Shown here piece after piece: positions 45,391 through 53,388 of a stretch of 54,858 nt of DNA. Position 1 is the first letter of the stretch. The number at the start of each line of letters is the position of its first letter. The notes under the pieces were generated by a model. That model was given only the letters and a program-made list of their open reading frames with translations. It made no database searches and was not told where the DNA came from. Made by a program: the position numbers and the translations under genes. The DNA comes from CAYHWW01 sp964360145 (lineage in GTDB: Bacteria > Bdellovibrionota > UBA1018 > CAYHWW01), in NCBI GenBank assembly GCA_964360145.1, contig CAYHWW010000004.1, forward strand, positions 1 to 54,858, in the 5' to 3' direction.

Positions 45391-46479
45391 ATGAAAAACT
45401 CATCAAGTAGTCGGCAGAAAATGCCGAAGAGAGGCCATCGAGGGAAGTCTATGTCCATTGGTCACGGCACGCGGAAGGCCGAGCGCCTCATGCGCATTAT
45501 TCAGATTCTAGAAGGCGCACCCCACGGCCTCAGCGTCCAGGACCTTCACAAGCGCCTCTTCTCTGGCGAAAAGGGCGTGAGCCTGCGCAGCATATACCGT
45601 GATCTCGAAGCACTCAGTAGTTGCGGCCACCCTCTGGTAAAGGACGGTGGCAGCGGAGAAGATGAGCGCGGTGGCCTGTGGCGACTCGAAGGTTCGAGAC
45701 GCATTGGCCATACTCTTCAGATCACGCCTAGAGAACTCATGGGCCTTTTCCTGGCCCGCAGTGCCTTAGAGCCTCTACGTGATACTTACTTCTACAGCGA
45801 CATTGCTTCGATTTTTAAAAAGATCGAAGCGCGACTCGGCGTGAAGAGTGTTGAATACCTGCAAGAGCTCGGGGAGCAGATGCATTTTCAGCCTCTTCCC
45901 AAGTGGGGTCTTGGCGTGAGCCCTGATGTTCTCGATACCATTCATGCTGCCTGCGCAGAGGGACACATTATTGAAGCTGACTACGAGTCGGCACACAATC
46001 AGCAGCGCCGAAAGAGACGGCTAGGGCCACACTATCTGTATTTCTCACGCGGGGCCCTATACCTTGTCGCTGAAGATATAGAATCAAGCCAAATTAAAGT
46101 GTACGCGCTTCCACGGTTCCACGCTGCATTCATGACGGAGGAGGCTTATGAGGGCGAAAAATCAGACCCGCAGCGCCTTTTTGCAGGATCGTTTGGGGTG
46201 TTCACCGGAGAATCTCAGCGCGTGCGCATCGAGTTCCATCCGGAGATTGCACCCTATATCCGTGAGCGCAGTTGGCATCCAAGTCAGCGCGTCGTCGCGC
46301 ATGACGATGGGCGGGTAACAGTGGAGTTTCATGTTGGGATTACACCAGAGTTTTTCCAGTGGGTGCTGGGGTTTGGCAGCCGCGCTCTCGTCATTGAGCC
46401 CGCTAGCCTGCAAGAACGCCTGAGAACCGCAGCCGAATGCATACTAAGGCAGTACAACGATAAGGGGAGGGCAGCGTAA
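45391..46479 (+). CDS. WYL-domain transcriptional regulator (HTH-WYL)
   Basis: The winged helix-turn-helix is at about 28-80 (L-S-V-Q-D-L-H-K-R-L, then S-L-R-S-I-Y-R-D-L-E-A-L) after a basic tail; the WYL domain is at about 190-260 with L-G-P-H-Y-L-Y-F-S-R-G-A-L-Y-L-V-A-E-D, and a C-terminal extension domain follows. WYL proteins often control defence systems by sensing nucleic acid or nucleotides. The stop shares one base with the next start (TAATG). A second ATG at residue 21 is an alternative start. Confidence 0.92.
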   Translation: MKNSSSSRQKMPKRGHRGKSMSIGHGTRKAERLMRIIQILEGAPHGLSVQDLHKRLFSGEKGVSLRSIYRDLEALSSCGHPLVKDGGSGEDERGGLWRLEGSRRIGHTLQITPRELMGLFLARSALEPLRDTYFYSDIASIFKKIEARLGVKSVEYLQELGEQMHFQPLPKWGLGVSPDVLDTIHAACAEGHIIEADYESAHNQQRRKRRLGPHYLYFSRGALYLVAEDIESSQIKVYALPRFHAAFMTEEAYEGEKSDPQRLFAGSFGVFTGESQRVRIEFHPEIAPYIRERSWHPSQRVVAHDDGRVTVEFHVGITPEFFQWVLGFGSRALVIEPASLQERLRTAAECILRQYNDKGRAA

Positions 46480-47399
46480 TGACGCTCATAGATACCGAAA
46501 TGAAACCAAAGAACGAGCCCACGCTCTGGCGAGTAAATGTGATACGCGACATCAAATTCTTTGATTACATAAAAACTAAAAAAGAAATCGGAATGGGTTG
46601 GGCTACCAAGACGGCAACCAAAGATCTCAAAGCCTTTTTGGCTGAAGCGAAATCGACGTTTCAAAATCCAAAAGATTATTCTCGTTGTAAAAGAGCACTC
46701 AATAGGTTTGCCCTTAAAATGAAAATAGATGATCTTTGCTGGACCCGAGATCCCGGACCAAACGGTAGCTACTACCTTCTTCGCATCATTGGTGATTGGG
46801 AGCACACAACTGACTGCTATCACATTGCAGCAGATCTCGTGAACATCAGAAAGTCCATTTGGTTGCCCGTGGGTCCGGTGGGCGCCGTTCCCGGAGCCGT
46901 AGCCAATAGTTTTTCGCGCGGCGGTACGATCCAGCGGATTTGTGATCCTTCAGCATTGCAATATTCGAAGCTCATATGGAACGGGCAACAACCGCAGCAA
47001 GCCTATCCCTTGGAACCTGGAGGTTTGGATATTCTAAATCTCGTCTCGCATGAGGATCTTGAAGATATCGTAGGACTCTACTTACAGGCTCAGGGTTGGC
47101 TTATGATACCCAGTACAGCAAAAGGCAAGAACACTAAGGCTCACGAGTATCAGCTGATTCATAGGACCAGTCAGAACGGCGCACTTGTTCAAGTAAAAAC
47201 CAAAGAAAATATTAATGCGCAGTCGATCCTGCATGACGGCTTAGAATTATTCTTATTTACGATGGGCCAGGTCCACGGGCTATCAAAGCGGGTCACTGTC
47301 ATTTCGCCTGCCAAGATTAAGGCGTTTATAATAGAAAACCCCAGTCTTCAGTCCCCACGGGTGAAAGAATGGATGAAGTACTTCGAACTTCAAAATTGA
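46479..47399 (+). CDS. Putative restriction enzyme: PUA-like reader plus Mrr-like nuclease
   Basis: 306 residues. The N-terminal half has T-L-W-R-V-N-V-I-R-D and I-G-M-G-W-A, then Y-Y-L-L-R-I-I-G-D-W-E, resembling PUA/EVE-like modules that read modified bases. The C-terminal half (about 190-290) has H-E-D-L-E-D-I-V-G-L-Y-L, then E-Y-Q-L-I and V-Q-V-K-T, an E...Q-x-K variant of the PD-(D/E)XK site as in Mrr-like enzymes. It could act on modified DNA. Both assignments are by pattern only. It is translationally coupled to the WYL gene. Confidence 0.6.
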   Translation: MTLIDTEMKPKNEPTLWRVNVIRDIKFFDYIKTKKEIGMGWATKTATKDLKAFLAEAKSTFQNPKDYSRCKRALNRFALKMKIDDLCWTRDPGPNGSYYLLRIIGDWEHTTDCYHIAADLVNIRKSIWLPVGPVGAVPGAVANSFSRGGTIQRICDPSALQYSKLIWNGQQPQQAYPLEPGGLDILNLVSHEDLEDIVGLYLQAQGWLMIPSTAKGKNTKAHEYQLIHRTSQNGALVQVKTKENINAQSILHDGLELFLFTMGQVHGLSKRVTVISPAKIKAFIIENPSLQSPRVKEWMKYFELQN

Positions 47400-47452
47400 A
47401 ACACTCTCAGTCCGTGGACGAACAGAAACGATAATTCATAGATTAGAATCCC

Positions 47453-47602
47453 ATGGCCATCCAACATGACCACGTGAGTCCGATTATCATTGAGCAGCTG
47501 ACGTCAACCTTTGGCCTCCTCCCTCACCCCGAATGGGGCTACTTCAAAGAGACCTACGGGCGACGGAGCAAACTGCACAGGGCGCACTGCCAGCATGATT
47601 AA
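47453..47602 (+). pseudogene. DUF985 (cupin_5) N-terminal fragment
   Basis: 49 codons from ATG 47453 contain I-I-I-E-Q-L, L-L-P-H-P-E-W-G-Y-F-K-E-T-Y, the conserved start of DUF985 cupins (usually L-x-P-H-P-E-G-G-Y-F-R-E-T-Y), then end at a stop that overlaps the convergent gene. The remaining about 100 residues of the cupin are missing, so this is a truncated remnant. Confidence 0.6.
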
Positions 47603-48603
47603 GCCGCTTTCTGCGCTATCTTTGAGCTCACGCGCTCAAGGGATTTCGAAATAGTAGCATTCGCAGACTCATAGCGTTTCAATGCATGCGCCCTAAATTC
47701 TTGAGACGCAAGGTACTTAGCAAGGTCCGTAAGCTGCTGTGACACAGGAACGTCAGTCTTCAAGTGCTTATTGACGTATATGACCAAGACAAATGCTGGC
47801 ACCGCCCCCAGAATCAAAGGGCCTGGTATAATTGCACTGACGGCAAGGCCTGTGGCGTTCAATAATCCGCCGCGTAGAATACTCTGTTTGTCGATCATGC
47901 AGCGATTGTAGCCAATGCCCAAGCCGACAACTGCAATAATAGCTGTAACCGGATTCATCGCAACCACTGAGCTTAAACCAATGGAACCCAGTGCCTTCGA
48001 GAAGTTTTTCTTGTCGCTGTCACGCCACGAAAACACTAGAGCCAGTGTAGTCAGCGTGCCGGAGAGAAGTGCATCAAAGGCTTCTTGGCCATTAACGGTG
48101 ACCAGGTCGCGTGCGGTTGCCTCGCTGATTCCAACGCCACGAAGCATCGCATACACATTGTCTGAGAGTTCTGAGATGGGCATGCCTGCTGGTGAGGAAA
48201 GGTCAGAGAGATACGCCTCAGCCCACTGCTTGAATGAATCGATACCACCGAGCCCTTGCTGCTCACCAATCTCAAAAGCGCGGCTCAGACTTTCACTAAC
48301 CGTATGCCCACCATCAAGTATGCGATGATTTGATGGCGTCATGGCGACCCCTTCGATCGCGCCCTTCGCCTTGTCCAAAAAGCCCTGGTCCATCGCTCTA
48401 GTCACTTCGTTAGAAAGCGAGTTTAGTGAGCGCCCCCATTCAGAATCTGCAATGATCGTCGCGATGTCTGTTGTCAGACCTGTCGTCGCAATCCATGCTC
48501 CCTTGGCTTTCTCTGCGGCTTTCTTGGATGCATCCCTGAGGCGATCGATGTTTTTTTGCGAGGCAATGTCGCCTACAATTGAGCGTAGCGTACGTTTGGC
48601 CAT
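47599..48603 (-). CDS. Hypothetical membrane protein with glycine-rich hydrophobic hairpin
   Basis: 334 residues from ATG 48603 (an upstream start at 48621 adds six). The N-terminal 190 residues are soluble and helical with A-K-K-A-A-E-K-A-K coils; 195-275 has two or three hydrophobic stretches (S-S-V-V-A-M-N-P-V-T-A-I-I-A-V-V-G and an I-I-P-G-P-L-I-L-G-A-V-P-A-F-V-L segment). It may insert in or act on the inner membrane, like some abortive-infection effectors, but no family is recognised. It lies between two DUF2779 loci. Confidence 0.6.
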   Translation of the reverse strand: MAKRTLRSIVGDIASQKNIDRLRDASKKAAEKAKGAWIATTGLTTDIATIIADSEWGRSLNSLSNEVTRAMDQGFLDKAKGAIEGVAMTPSNHRILDGGHTVSESLSRAFEIGEQQGLGGIDSFKQWAEAYLSDLSSPAGMPISELSDNVYAMLRGVGISEATARDLVTVNGQEAFDALLSGTLTTLALVFSWRDSDKKNFSKALGSIGLSSVVAMNPVTAIIAVVGLGIGYNRCMIDKQSILRGGLLNATGLAVSAIIPGPLILGAVPAFVLVIYVNKHLKTDVPVSQQLTDLAKYLASQEFRAHALKRYESANATISKSLERVSSKIAQKAA

Positions 48604-48682
48604 GAAGACATGTCGGCACAATAACTACATTTTTTGAGCCAAAACGCCGATCTCTGACTTATTAGTGACCGCGGCGCCAGAA

Positions 48683-48699
48683 TTGACGCCACATGTCAA
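48683..48699. promoter_or_regulatory. Diverged copy of the DUF2779 palindrome
   Basis: TTGAC (48683-48687) and GTCAA (48695-48699) with a 7-bp spacer, followed by the same GGGGGTAAAC as at 42610-42619. It precedes the truncated DUF2779 paralogue at the same distance. Confidence 0.45.
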
Positions 48700-48721
48700 C
48701 TTTTGGGGGTAAACCACTCCC

Positions 48722-48830
48722 ATGAAGTTGAAGATGGCACCCAAAATATTCCTTAGTAAGGCCCGCATTATCGAGGGCTTACAATGCCATAAGGCACTTT
48801 ATTACACCGTCCATAGACCCGAGCATCTGA
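48722..48830 (+). pseudogene. Truncated DUF2779 paralogue
   Basis: The first about 36 codons parallel the DUF2779 gene at 42627: F-L-S-K-A-R-I-I-E-G-L-Q-C-H-K-A-L-Y-Y, including the first Fe-S cysteine. After H-R-P-E-H the similarity ends; the frame runs on to 48958 without matching. The leader sequence is also shared. The copies differ at many bases, so they come from related but distinct loci rather than a fresh duplication. Confidence 0.75.
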
Positions 48831-48939
48831 AACGGGTCAAGCTCATGTCCAATACTATTGGGGCAACGAGTCAGCCCCTCAATGACTTCCATAGGTTCTT
48901 AACCTCAAGAAGTTACACAAATGAAGCCTGGGGCTATAA

Positions 48940-49848
48940 ATGGCCGATACCGAAATAATGCCGTTACCACATCGTCATCTAGGCATGCTTTATGGTTTGC
49001 ATGCTGGAGATGCATTGGGCGCCACACTAGAGTTCTGTGAGCCAAATGATCACCCCGACACTCACAGAGAAATGCTCGGCGGCGGTCATTTTAACTGGTC
49101 CCCAGGCGCAGCTACTGACGACACTGACCTCATGCTGTGCGTTCTAAGCGAGCTAGCTGAAGGCAATCGCTTCGATACAGAATCCTTGGCACGCAGATTT
49201 GTTAAATGGCTCGCTACCGGGCCGGTGGACGTTGGCGCAACTACACGCCGCGCCATTGTGCGTATGAAGGCCGGGGTACCTTCAACCAACACCGGGGCCA
49301 GTGACGAATACTCACAGGGCAACGGTTCTCTAATGCGGTGCGCCCCACTGGCCCTTCTAGAGACTGACGAGCGAAGCTTGGGAGTCGTGATTGACCAGCA
49401 AGCATCGATGACGCATGCACATCGTACCTGCATTACTTCCGATTACTTGTTGGTGATGGCAATTCGGGATGCATTCTGCGGCGCACACAAAAATGCGATT
49501 TATCTCAACACTCTAAATCGTTCGCGAGTGAGAAGTGCAGAAATTCACGCGCGGCTTGAGGCACTGCCAGATATCCCGTGGCATGAATTAAGCTGCAGCG
49601 GGTATGTGATTGACACCCTCTGTGCAGCCTTTTGGGCATTGATGCATGCGAGTAGTTTTGAGGAATCCCTGATTAAAGTTGTAAACAGAGGAATGGATGC
49701 TGACACCTGCGGTGCAGTAACCGGCGCACTTTGCGGCGCATACTACGGCTTGGAGCGCATGCCAAAGAGATGGCTACAGGCGCTCGAAAAGGCGGAGGAG
49801 ATACAGCGCCTGTATCTGTTAATACGTGCGAGGAAAAATGGGCAATAA
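48940..49848 (+). CDS. ADP-ribosylglycohydrolase (DraG-like)
   Basis: 302 residues with the family's metal-binding motifs: G-L-H-A-G-D-A-L-G-A-T-L-E at the start, A-T-D-D-T-D-L-M-L, Q-G-N-G-S-L-M-R and the C-terminal G-M-D-A-D-T-C-G-A-V-T-G-A-L. It removes ADP-ribose from proteins, nucleic acids or small molecules. No ADP-ribosyltransferase is adjacent. The ATG at 48940 overlaps the tail of the DUF2779 remnant; ATG 48958 is an alternative. Confidence 0.9.
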   Translation: MADTEIMPLPHRHLGMLYGLHAGDALGATLEFCEPNDHPDTHREMLGGGHFNWSPGAATDDTDLMLCVLSELAEGNRFDTESLARRFVKWLATGPVDVGATTRRAIVRMKAGVPSTNTGASDEYSQGNGSLMRCAPLALLETDERSLGVVIDQQASMTHAHRTCITSDYLLVMAIRDAFCGAHKNAIYLNTLNRSRVRSAEIHARLEALPDIPWHELSCSGYVIDTLCAAFWALMHASSFEESLIKVVNRGMDADTCGAVTGALCGAYYGLERMPKRWLQALEKAEEIQRLYLLIRARKNGQ

Positions 49849-49925
49849 ACAAGCTGGATCCAATCAATGCCCATTTGACCTGCTCGAATAGAATGTCAAG
49901 ATGATGATGCGACGAAAAGGACACA

Positions 49926-50351
49926 ATGACTTTGAAAAAAATTGCGCCAAAAGCACTAGAAAAAAAGCCCTGTACACACCTTGCGGGCGAGTTTTTTGTC
50001 GCGGCTGAGCTTTCTCGGCGCGGTTACAACGTCGCTATGACGATGGGCAACGCAAAAAAAGTCGATCTTGTCGTCGAGAATGATGGCAGCACCTTACCAA
50101 TTCAAGTTAAAGCACTCGCAAAAAAACAAAATGTCGGTTGGCCACTTAAGCCAGGGCAGTCGTATGGTAAGGATCTCATCTTCGTACTCGTTGTCTTGGG
50201 TGAACCTGGAACTCAACCTGACTACTTTATCGTAAGTGGAGACATCGTCCAAAAACGTCGCAAAGACTACGACACCAGGGGCATTCTCGACATCAATCGA
50301 GTCGGGGAGTTTAAAGACAATTGGCGTTTAATCGAGAGGCGAATCGGATGA
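49926..50351 (+). CDS. PD-(D/E)XK-type nuclease-like protein
   Basis: 141 residues. H-L-A-G-E22-F-F-V-A-A-E28-L-S-R-R-G-Y-N-V, then K-V-D47-L-V-V and P-I-Q60-V-K62 match the compact PD-(D/E)XK fold (as in DUF4365-like and Holliday-junction-type nucleases). The stop overlaps the start of an HNH endonuclease gene (ATGA), so the two are made together. The Q-x-K variant is common in restriction-like enzymes. Confidence 0.75.
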   Translation: MTLKKIAPKALEKKPCTHLAGEFFVAAELSRRGYNVAMTMGNAKKVDLVVENDGSTLPIQVKALAKKQNVGWPLKPGQSYGKDLIFVLVVLGEPGTQPDYFIVSGDIVQKRRKDYDTRGILDINRVGEFKDNWRLIERRIG

Positions 50352-50956
50352 AGAAGAAAAACAGCGCAGCTTCGCTCAAGGCCAAGTATAAATATAAACG
50401 GCTCAGCAAGAGGCCCCTCATAAAGATGGGGACCAGCATCAGGCGTGGGTCTTCTCTGCGAATTCAGTTTAAGGATACAATCACCGAAGCAGATATCGAA
50501 AACGCCTTAAAGATTCTTGGGATGACAGCTAAGGACATTCGCTGTGTATATTGTGGAAATAAAGCAACAACATGGGACCACTTTTACGGTTTGGTGAAAG
50601 ACAAAGAGCCCAGAATTCGCTCCTCTTCAATCTATAATTTTGTGCCATGCTGTCATCGCTGCAATTTCACCCGCGGAACCGAGTCATGGGAAGAATGGAT
50701 AGATGCCCTGAAGAGCAGAGGTGCCTGGTGGGGAATTCAAAAAACGGAAAATAAACGCCTAGCGCGACTACGAAAGTATCAAAATAAATCTCGCCGCATT
50801 AAGGATCTCAGTCCAACAAAGGTATTCAAAAAAGACACTTGGAATCAGTATAAAAATATTTGCGAGAGGGTCATCAAACTGCTTAAAGAAGCTGACACAG
50901 TAGCGAGCAAACTCGATCAACAACTAGAACAGTGGATCTTACGTTCCGCGCTTTGA
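50348..50956 (+). CDS. HNH endonuclease
   Basis: 202 residues from ATG 50348. C66-V-Y-C69, W-D77-H78, N97 and C102-H-R-C105-N106 form a zinc-supported HNH site. The N-terminal 60 residues are strongly basic and the C-terminal 90 are helical and charged. Translational coupling to a PD-(D/E)XK-like protein suggests a two-nuclease defence or restriction module. No methyltransferase lies next to it. Confidence 0.85.
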   Translation: MKKKNSAASLKAKYKYKRLSKRPLIKMGTSIRRGSSLRIQFKDTITEADIENALKILGMTAKDIRCVYCGNKATTWDHFYGLVKDKEPRIRSSSIYNFVPCCHRCNFTRGTESWEEWIDALKSRGAWWGIQKTENKRLARLRKYQNKSRRIKDLSPTKVFKKDTWNQYKNICERVIKLLKEADTVASKLDQQLEQWILRSAL

Positions 50957-51239
50957 CGACGCGAGTCTTTTTGAATTTCCAGGGTCTTCTTGCTGCGGCG
51001 TAATAAGTGTGAATTTTGAGCCTATTTCCAGCAGTTCTTGGATGACTGGAGTTCACAAGCAGGCCATGGCCTGCAAGCGCAGCGTTGCCCTCTTCGTGAT
51101 CTGAGTAAACCGCTCAGGCGGGGACTTGCGATAAGGTCTGGTTATCACCAAAGGCTTTTGGATTTTTTTGCCTAGCGGCGAACTGCTGACAACCGATGCG
51201 TCTGGTCAGCTGCTCCTCGTCAATGTGGGGTGGTTGGGA

Positions 51240-51545
51240 CGATGTACATTTGAAGACTATGACTTCACGACGAAGCGCTCACTCACGAAGGCCCAGCTCA
51301 AAGAGATCGCAAGCCTCGGGTGGCTCCATGAGGGGCGTCCCCTCGTCCTCATCGGCCAGACTGGCGTGGGGAAGACCTTCCTTGGGCAAGCGACCGGGCT
51401 CCATGCCTGTGCGCACAGGAAATCGGCGCTCTTTCTCTCGGTGACCCACTGGATGGAGCAGCAGGCGTTCACCCGGGCGACGGGGACCTACCTCAAGTTC
51501 CGGGAGAAAATGATCCGGCCCGACCTTCGTGTCCTTCCGGCAAAC
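51240..51545 (+). pseudogene. IS21-family istB fragment
   Basis: The frame contains T-F-E-D-Y-D-F, I-A-S-L-G-W-L-H-E-G-R-P-L-V-L-I-G-Q-T-G-V-G-K-T (as the IstB Walker A region, here split for length) and Y-L-K-F-R, then R-P-D-L-R-V-L where IstB normally reads into its Walker B L-D-D-F-G. Sequence before about 51240 and after about 51545 is unrelated. The istA partner is absent. A decayed insertion-sequence remnant near the right edge of the accessory region; 50957-51239 has no other supported feature. Confidence 0.75.
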
Positions 51546-51621
51546 GTGCGTATCTTGACGGAAGGACACGGCATTCAGTGTCATTTAAGAACGGAGTTTG
51601 ACCTGTATTTTCACGCAGACA

Positions 51622-53388
51622 TCATGTCTGCTCGTAAAAATACTCCTTAGGCACGGACTTGACCTTCTGCGCACGGAGTCTCCCATAAAGTGAGCGATCG
51701 ATCGCAATCATGCCACTCACAAGGCAAGTGCGGCTCTTGTCATCGGCCGCAAGTATATAGTCTAGGCCTGTCGCACCATTTCCCAAATCATAGTCCACAA
51801 ACACACGATCATAGTTCTTATGTGAGGGCGGACCATGCATGGGTATCTCGGTCATCGCTTCAAAACGCGTCCCAGGCATTCGCTGCTTGAGAAGCTGGTG
51901 AAAGAGTTGATCGTCGTCGATGCTGAGAACTACAGCGGGGTTCTCTTTGGCGGGGTCGTAGAGCCACGTCTCGCCGGTGGCCACCGGTATCGTGGCGATC
52001 ACTGCTGTGAACTCTCCAGTGCGCGACACCCGCAGCAAGCCACCATAGCTATTTATAGTGTCAAGTGCCCCAATAAATCCCATACCCGTACCGCGTTGTT
52101 TCGTTGTTTGGCCATTTCTGTTCAATAACGCGGTAAGTAGCTCGGCGGGAAATCCTGGCCCACTATCAATAAATGAAATTTCCGCCGCGCATGCCCCCAC
52201 GGACACGTGCATTCGCACCTTGCGCAGAGTGCTGCTCGCGGCAGCATCTATCGCATTAGCGAGCAAATTAGTTAAGGCCCGTTCGATCTTACTCTCATTG
52301 CAATTGAGTGCTATTACCCATGCCTTTCTCGGCATATCGAGCTCCAGTGATACGCCGCACTGATTCGCATACTGAATATAACTTTGCTTCAGCAGGTTGA
52401 GCAGGATGCCCAGGCAGGGCTGGTCAATGTCTTGCGGGGCATCGGCTTTTGTCACGGACTGATGCTCAAGCGTATGGGGCTGCACCTTGGCGAGGTAGCC
52501 TTCAAGTAGTTCGCGAATGCGGCCAAGCCCTGTGCGTAACGCGCTTTTCTCGTCCGTGGTGATACTGAGCTGGTCCGCCTGTGCTGCAACTCCGGCAATG
52601 GGCGTTTTTACGTCATGCACAAGCTGGGATGCTTCTCGGAAGAGCCGCTGTTTCTCCCCCATGAGTGCTAGCTCATGATTGGCTTTCTGTAGCGCCACCT
52701 GCCGCTCGACAATCATGTCAGCCAACTGTCGATGCTCGTGAATAGCCACCTCTTTAATCAACATGTTGAGTTCTTCGAGGTCTTTTGCGGAAGCGAGTCG
52801 GCGAACCTTTTCCTCCATCGGCTGCGCAACACGGCGCTTGAACACCATCAAAAGCACCCATGCGGCACTGGCGCCAAAGACCAACAACACACCGAGTGCG
52901 CTCGCCAACAGTAAGAATGGCTTCCATCCCCAGATGCTGGGCTCAGAGCTCACAATGATGTGGGCCAGGGTATTGTCGGCGCTCTTTACAGGCAATTCGA
53001 TCCGAACTGCGTCGCGTTCATGGCAAATAAGCCCCCAGGGGCGTAGATCTGTCCAGCCACCACAGGTGTTGAGCAGGCCAGTGCGGGCATACTCGTCGAG
53101 GGCAAAAAGCCTCAGCTCGCGGGTCTTTGCTGGTGCTGCAAATCGCGGCCCATCAACGAGCTGGTGGGCCGCAGAGTAGTCTTGCTGCAAGAGCATCGAG
53201 ATTAGCTCTGTCTCGACGGGCCGTAGCGCCTGACTGGCTTGCTGGGCAAGATCGTCGACGTAGTAGGGATGCAAGAGCCGCGCGGTGACGAGCAGCATGC
53301 CGACGGCACCGATAGAAAATACGCTGAGGAGAATGACGAGTTGTTTCCTATAGAGATTCAAAACAGAAAGAGGTCGCGGACTATTCAC
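51622..53388 (-). CDS. Hybrid sensor histidine kinase
   Basis: 588 residues: membrane helices at about 17-37 and 158-182 enclosing a periplasmic sensor of about 120 residues, a coiled coil, the H-box Q-L-V-H258-D-V-K-T-P, a HATPase domain with N-L-L-A-N-A-I-D-A (N-box) and D-S-G-P-G-F, and a C-terminal receiver-like domain (S-I-D-D-D, F-V-D-Y-D-L near 533-538). The gene overlaps by 8 bp the upstream gene for a periplasmic binding lipoprotein, which is likely its ligand-sensing partner. No separate response regulator is adjacent. Confidence 0.9.
   Translation of the reverse strand: MNSPRPLSVLNLYRKQLVILLSVFSIGAVGMLLVTARLLHPYYVDDLAQQASQALRPVETELISMLLQQDYSAAHQLVDGPRFAAPAKTRELRLFALDEYARTGLLNTCGGWTDLRPWGLICHERDAVRIELPVKSADNTLAHIIVSSEPSIWGWKPFLLLASALGVLLVFGASAAWVLLMVFKRRVAQPMEEKVRRLASAKDLEELNMLIKEVAIHEHRQLADMIVERQVALQKANHELALMGEKQRLFREASQLVHDVKTPIAGVAAQADQLSITTDEKSALRTGLGRIRELLEGYLAKVQPHTLEHQSVTKADAPQDIDQPCLGILLNLLKQSYIQYANQCGVSLELDMPRKAWVIALNCNESKIERALTNLLANAIDAAASSTLRKVRMHVSVGACAAEISFIDSGPGFPAELLTALLNRNGQTTKQRGTGMGFIGALDTINSYGGLLRVSRTGEFTAVIATIPVATGETWLYDPAKENPAVVLSIDDDQLFHQLLKQRMPGTRFEAMTEIPMHGPPSHKNYDRVFVDYDLGNGATGLDYILAADDKSRTCLVSGMIAIDRSLYGRLRAQKVKSVPKEYFYEQT

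Noticed and set aside
51168..51650. Intact IS21 ATPase gene
   Set aside because: Only the middle of IstB is recognisable; both ends and the istA partner are missing.
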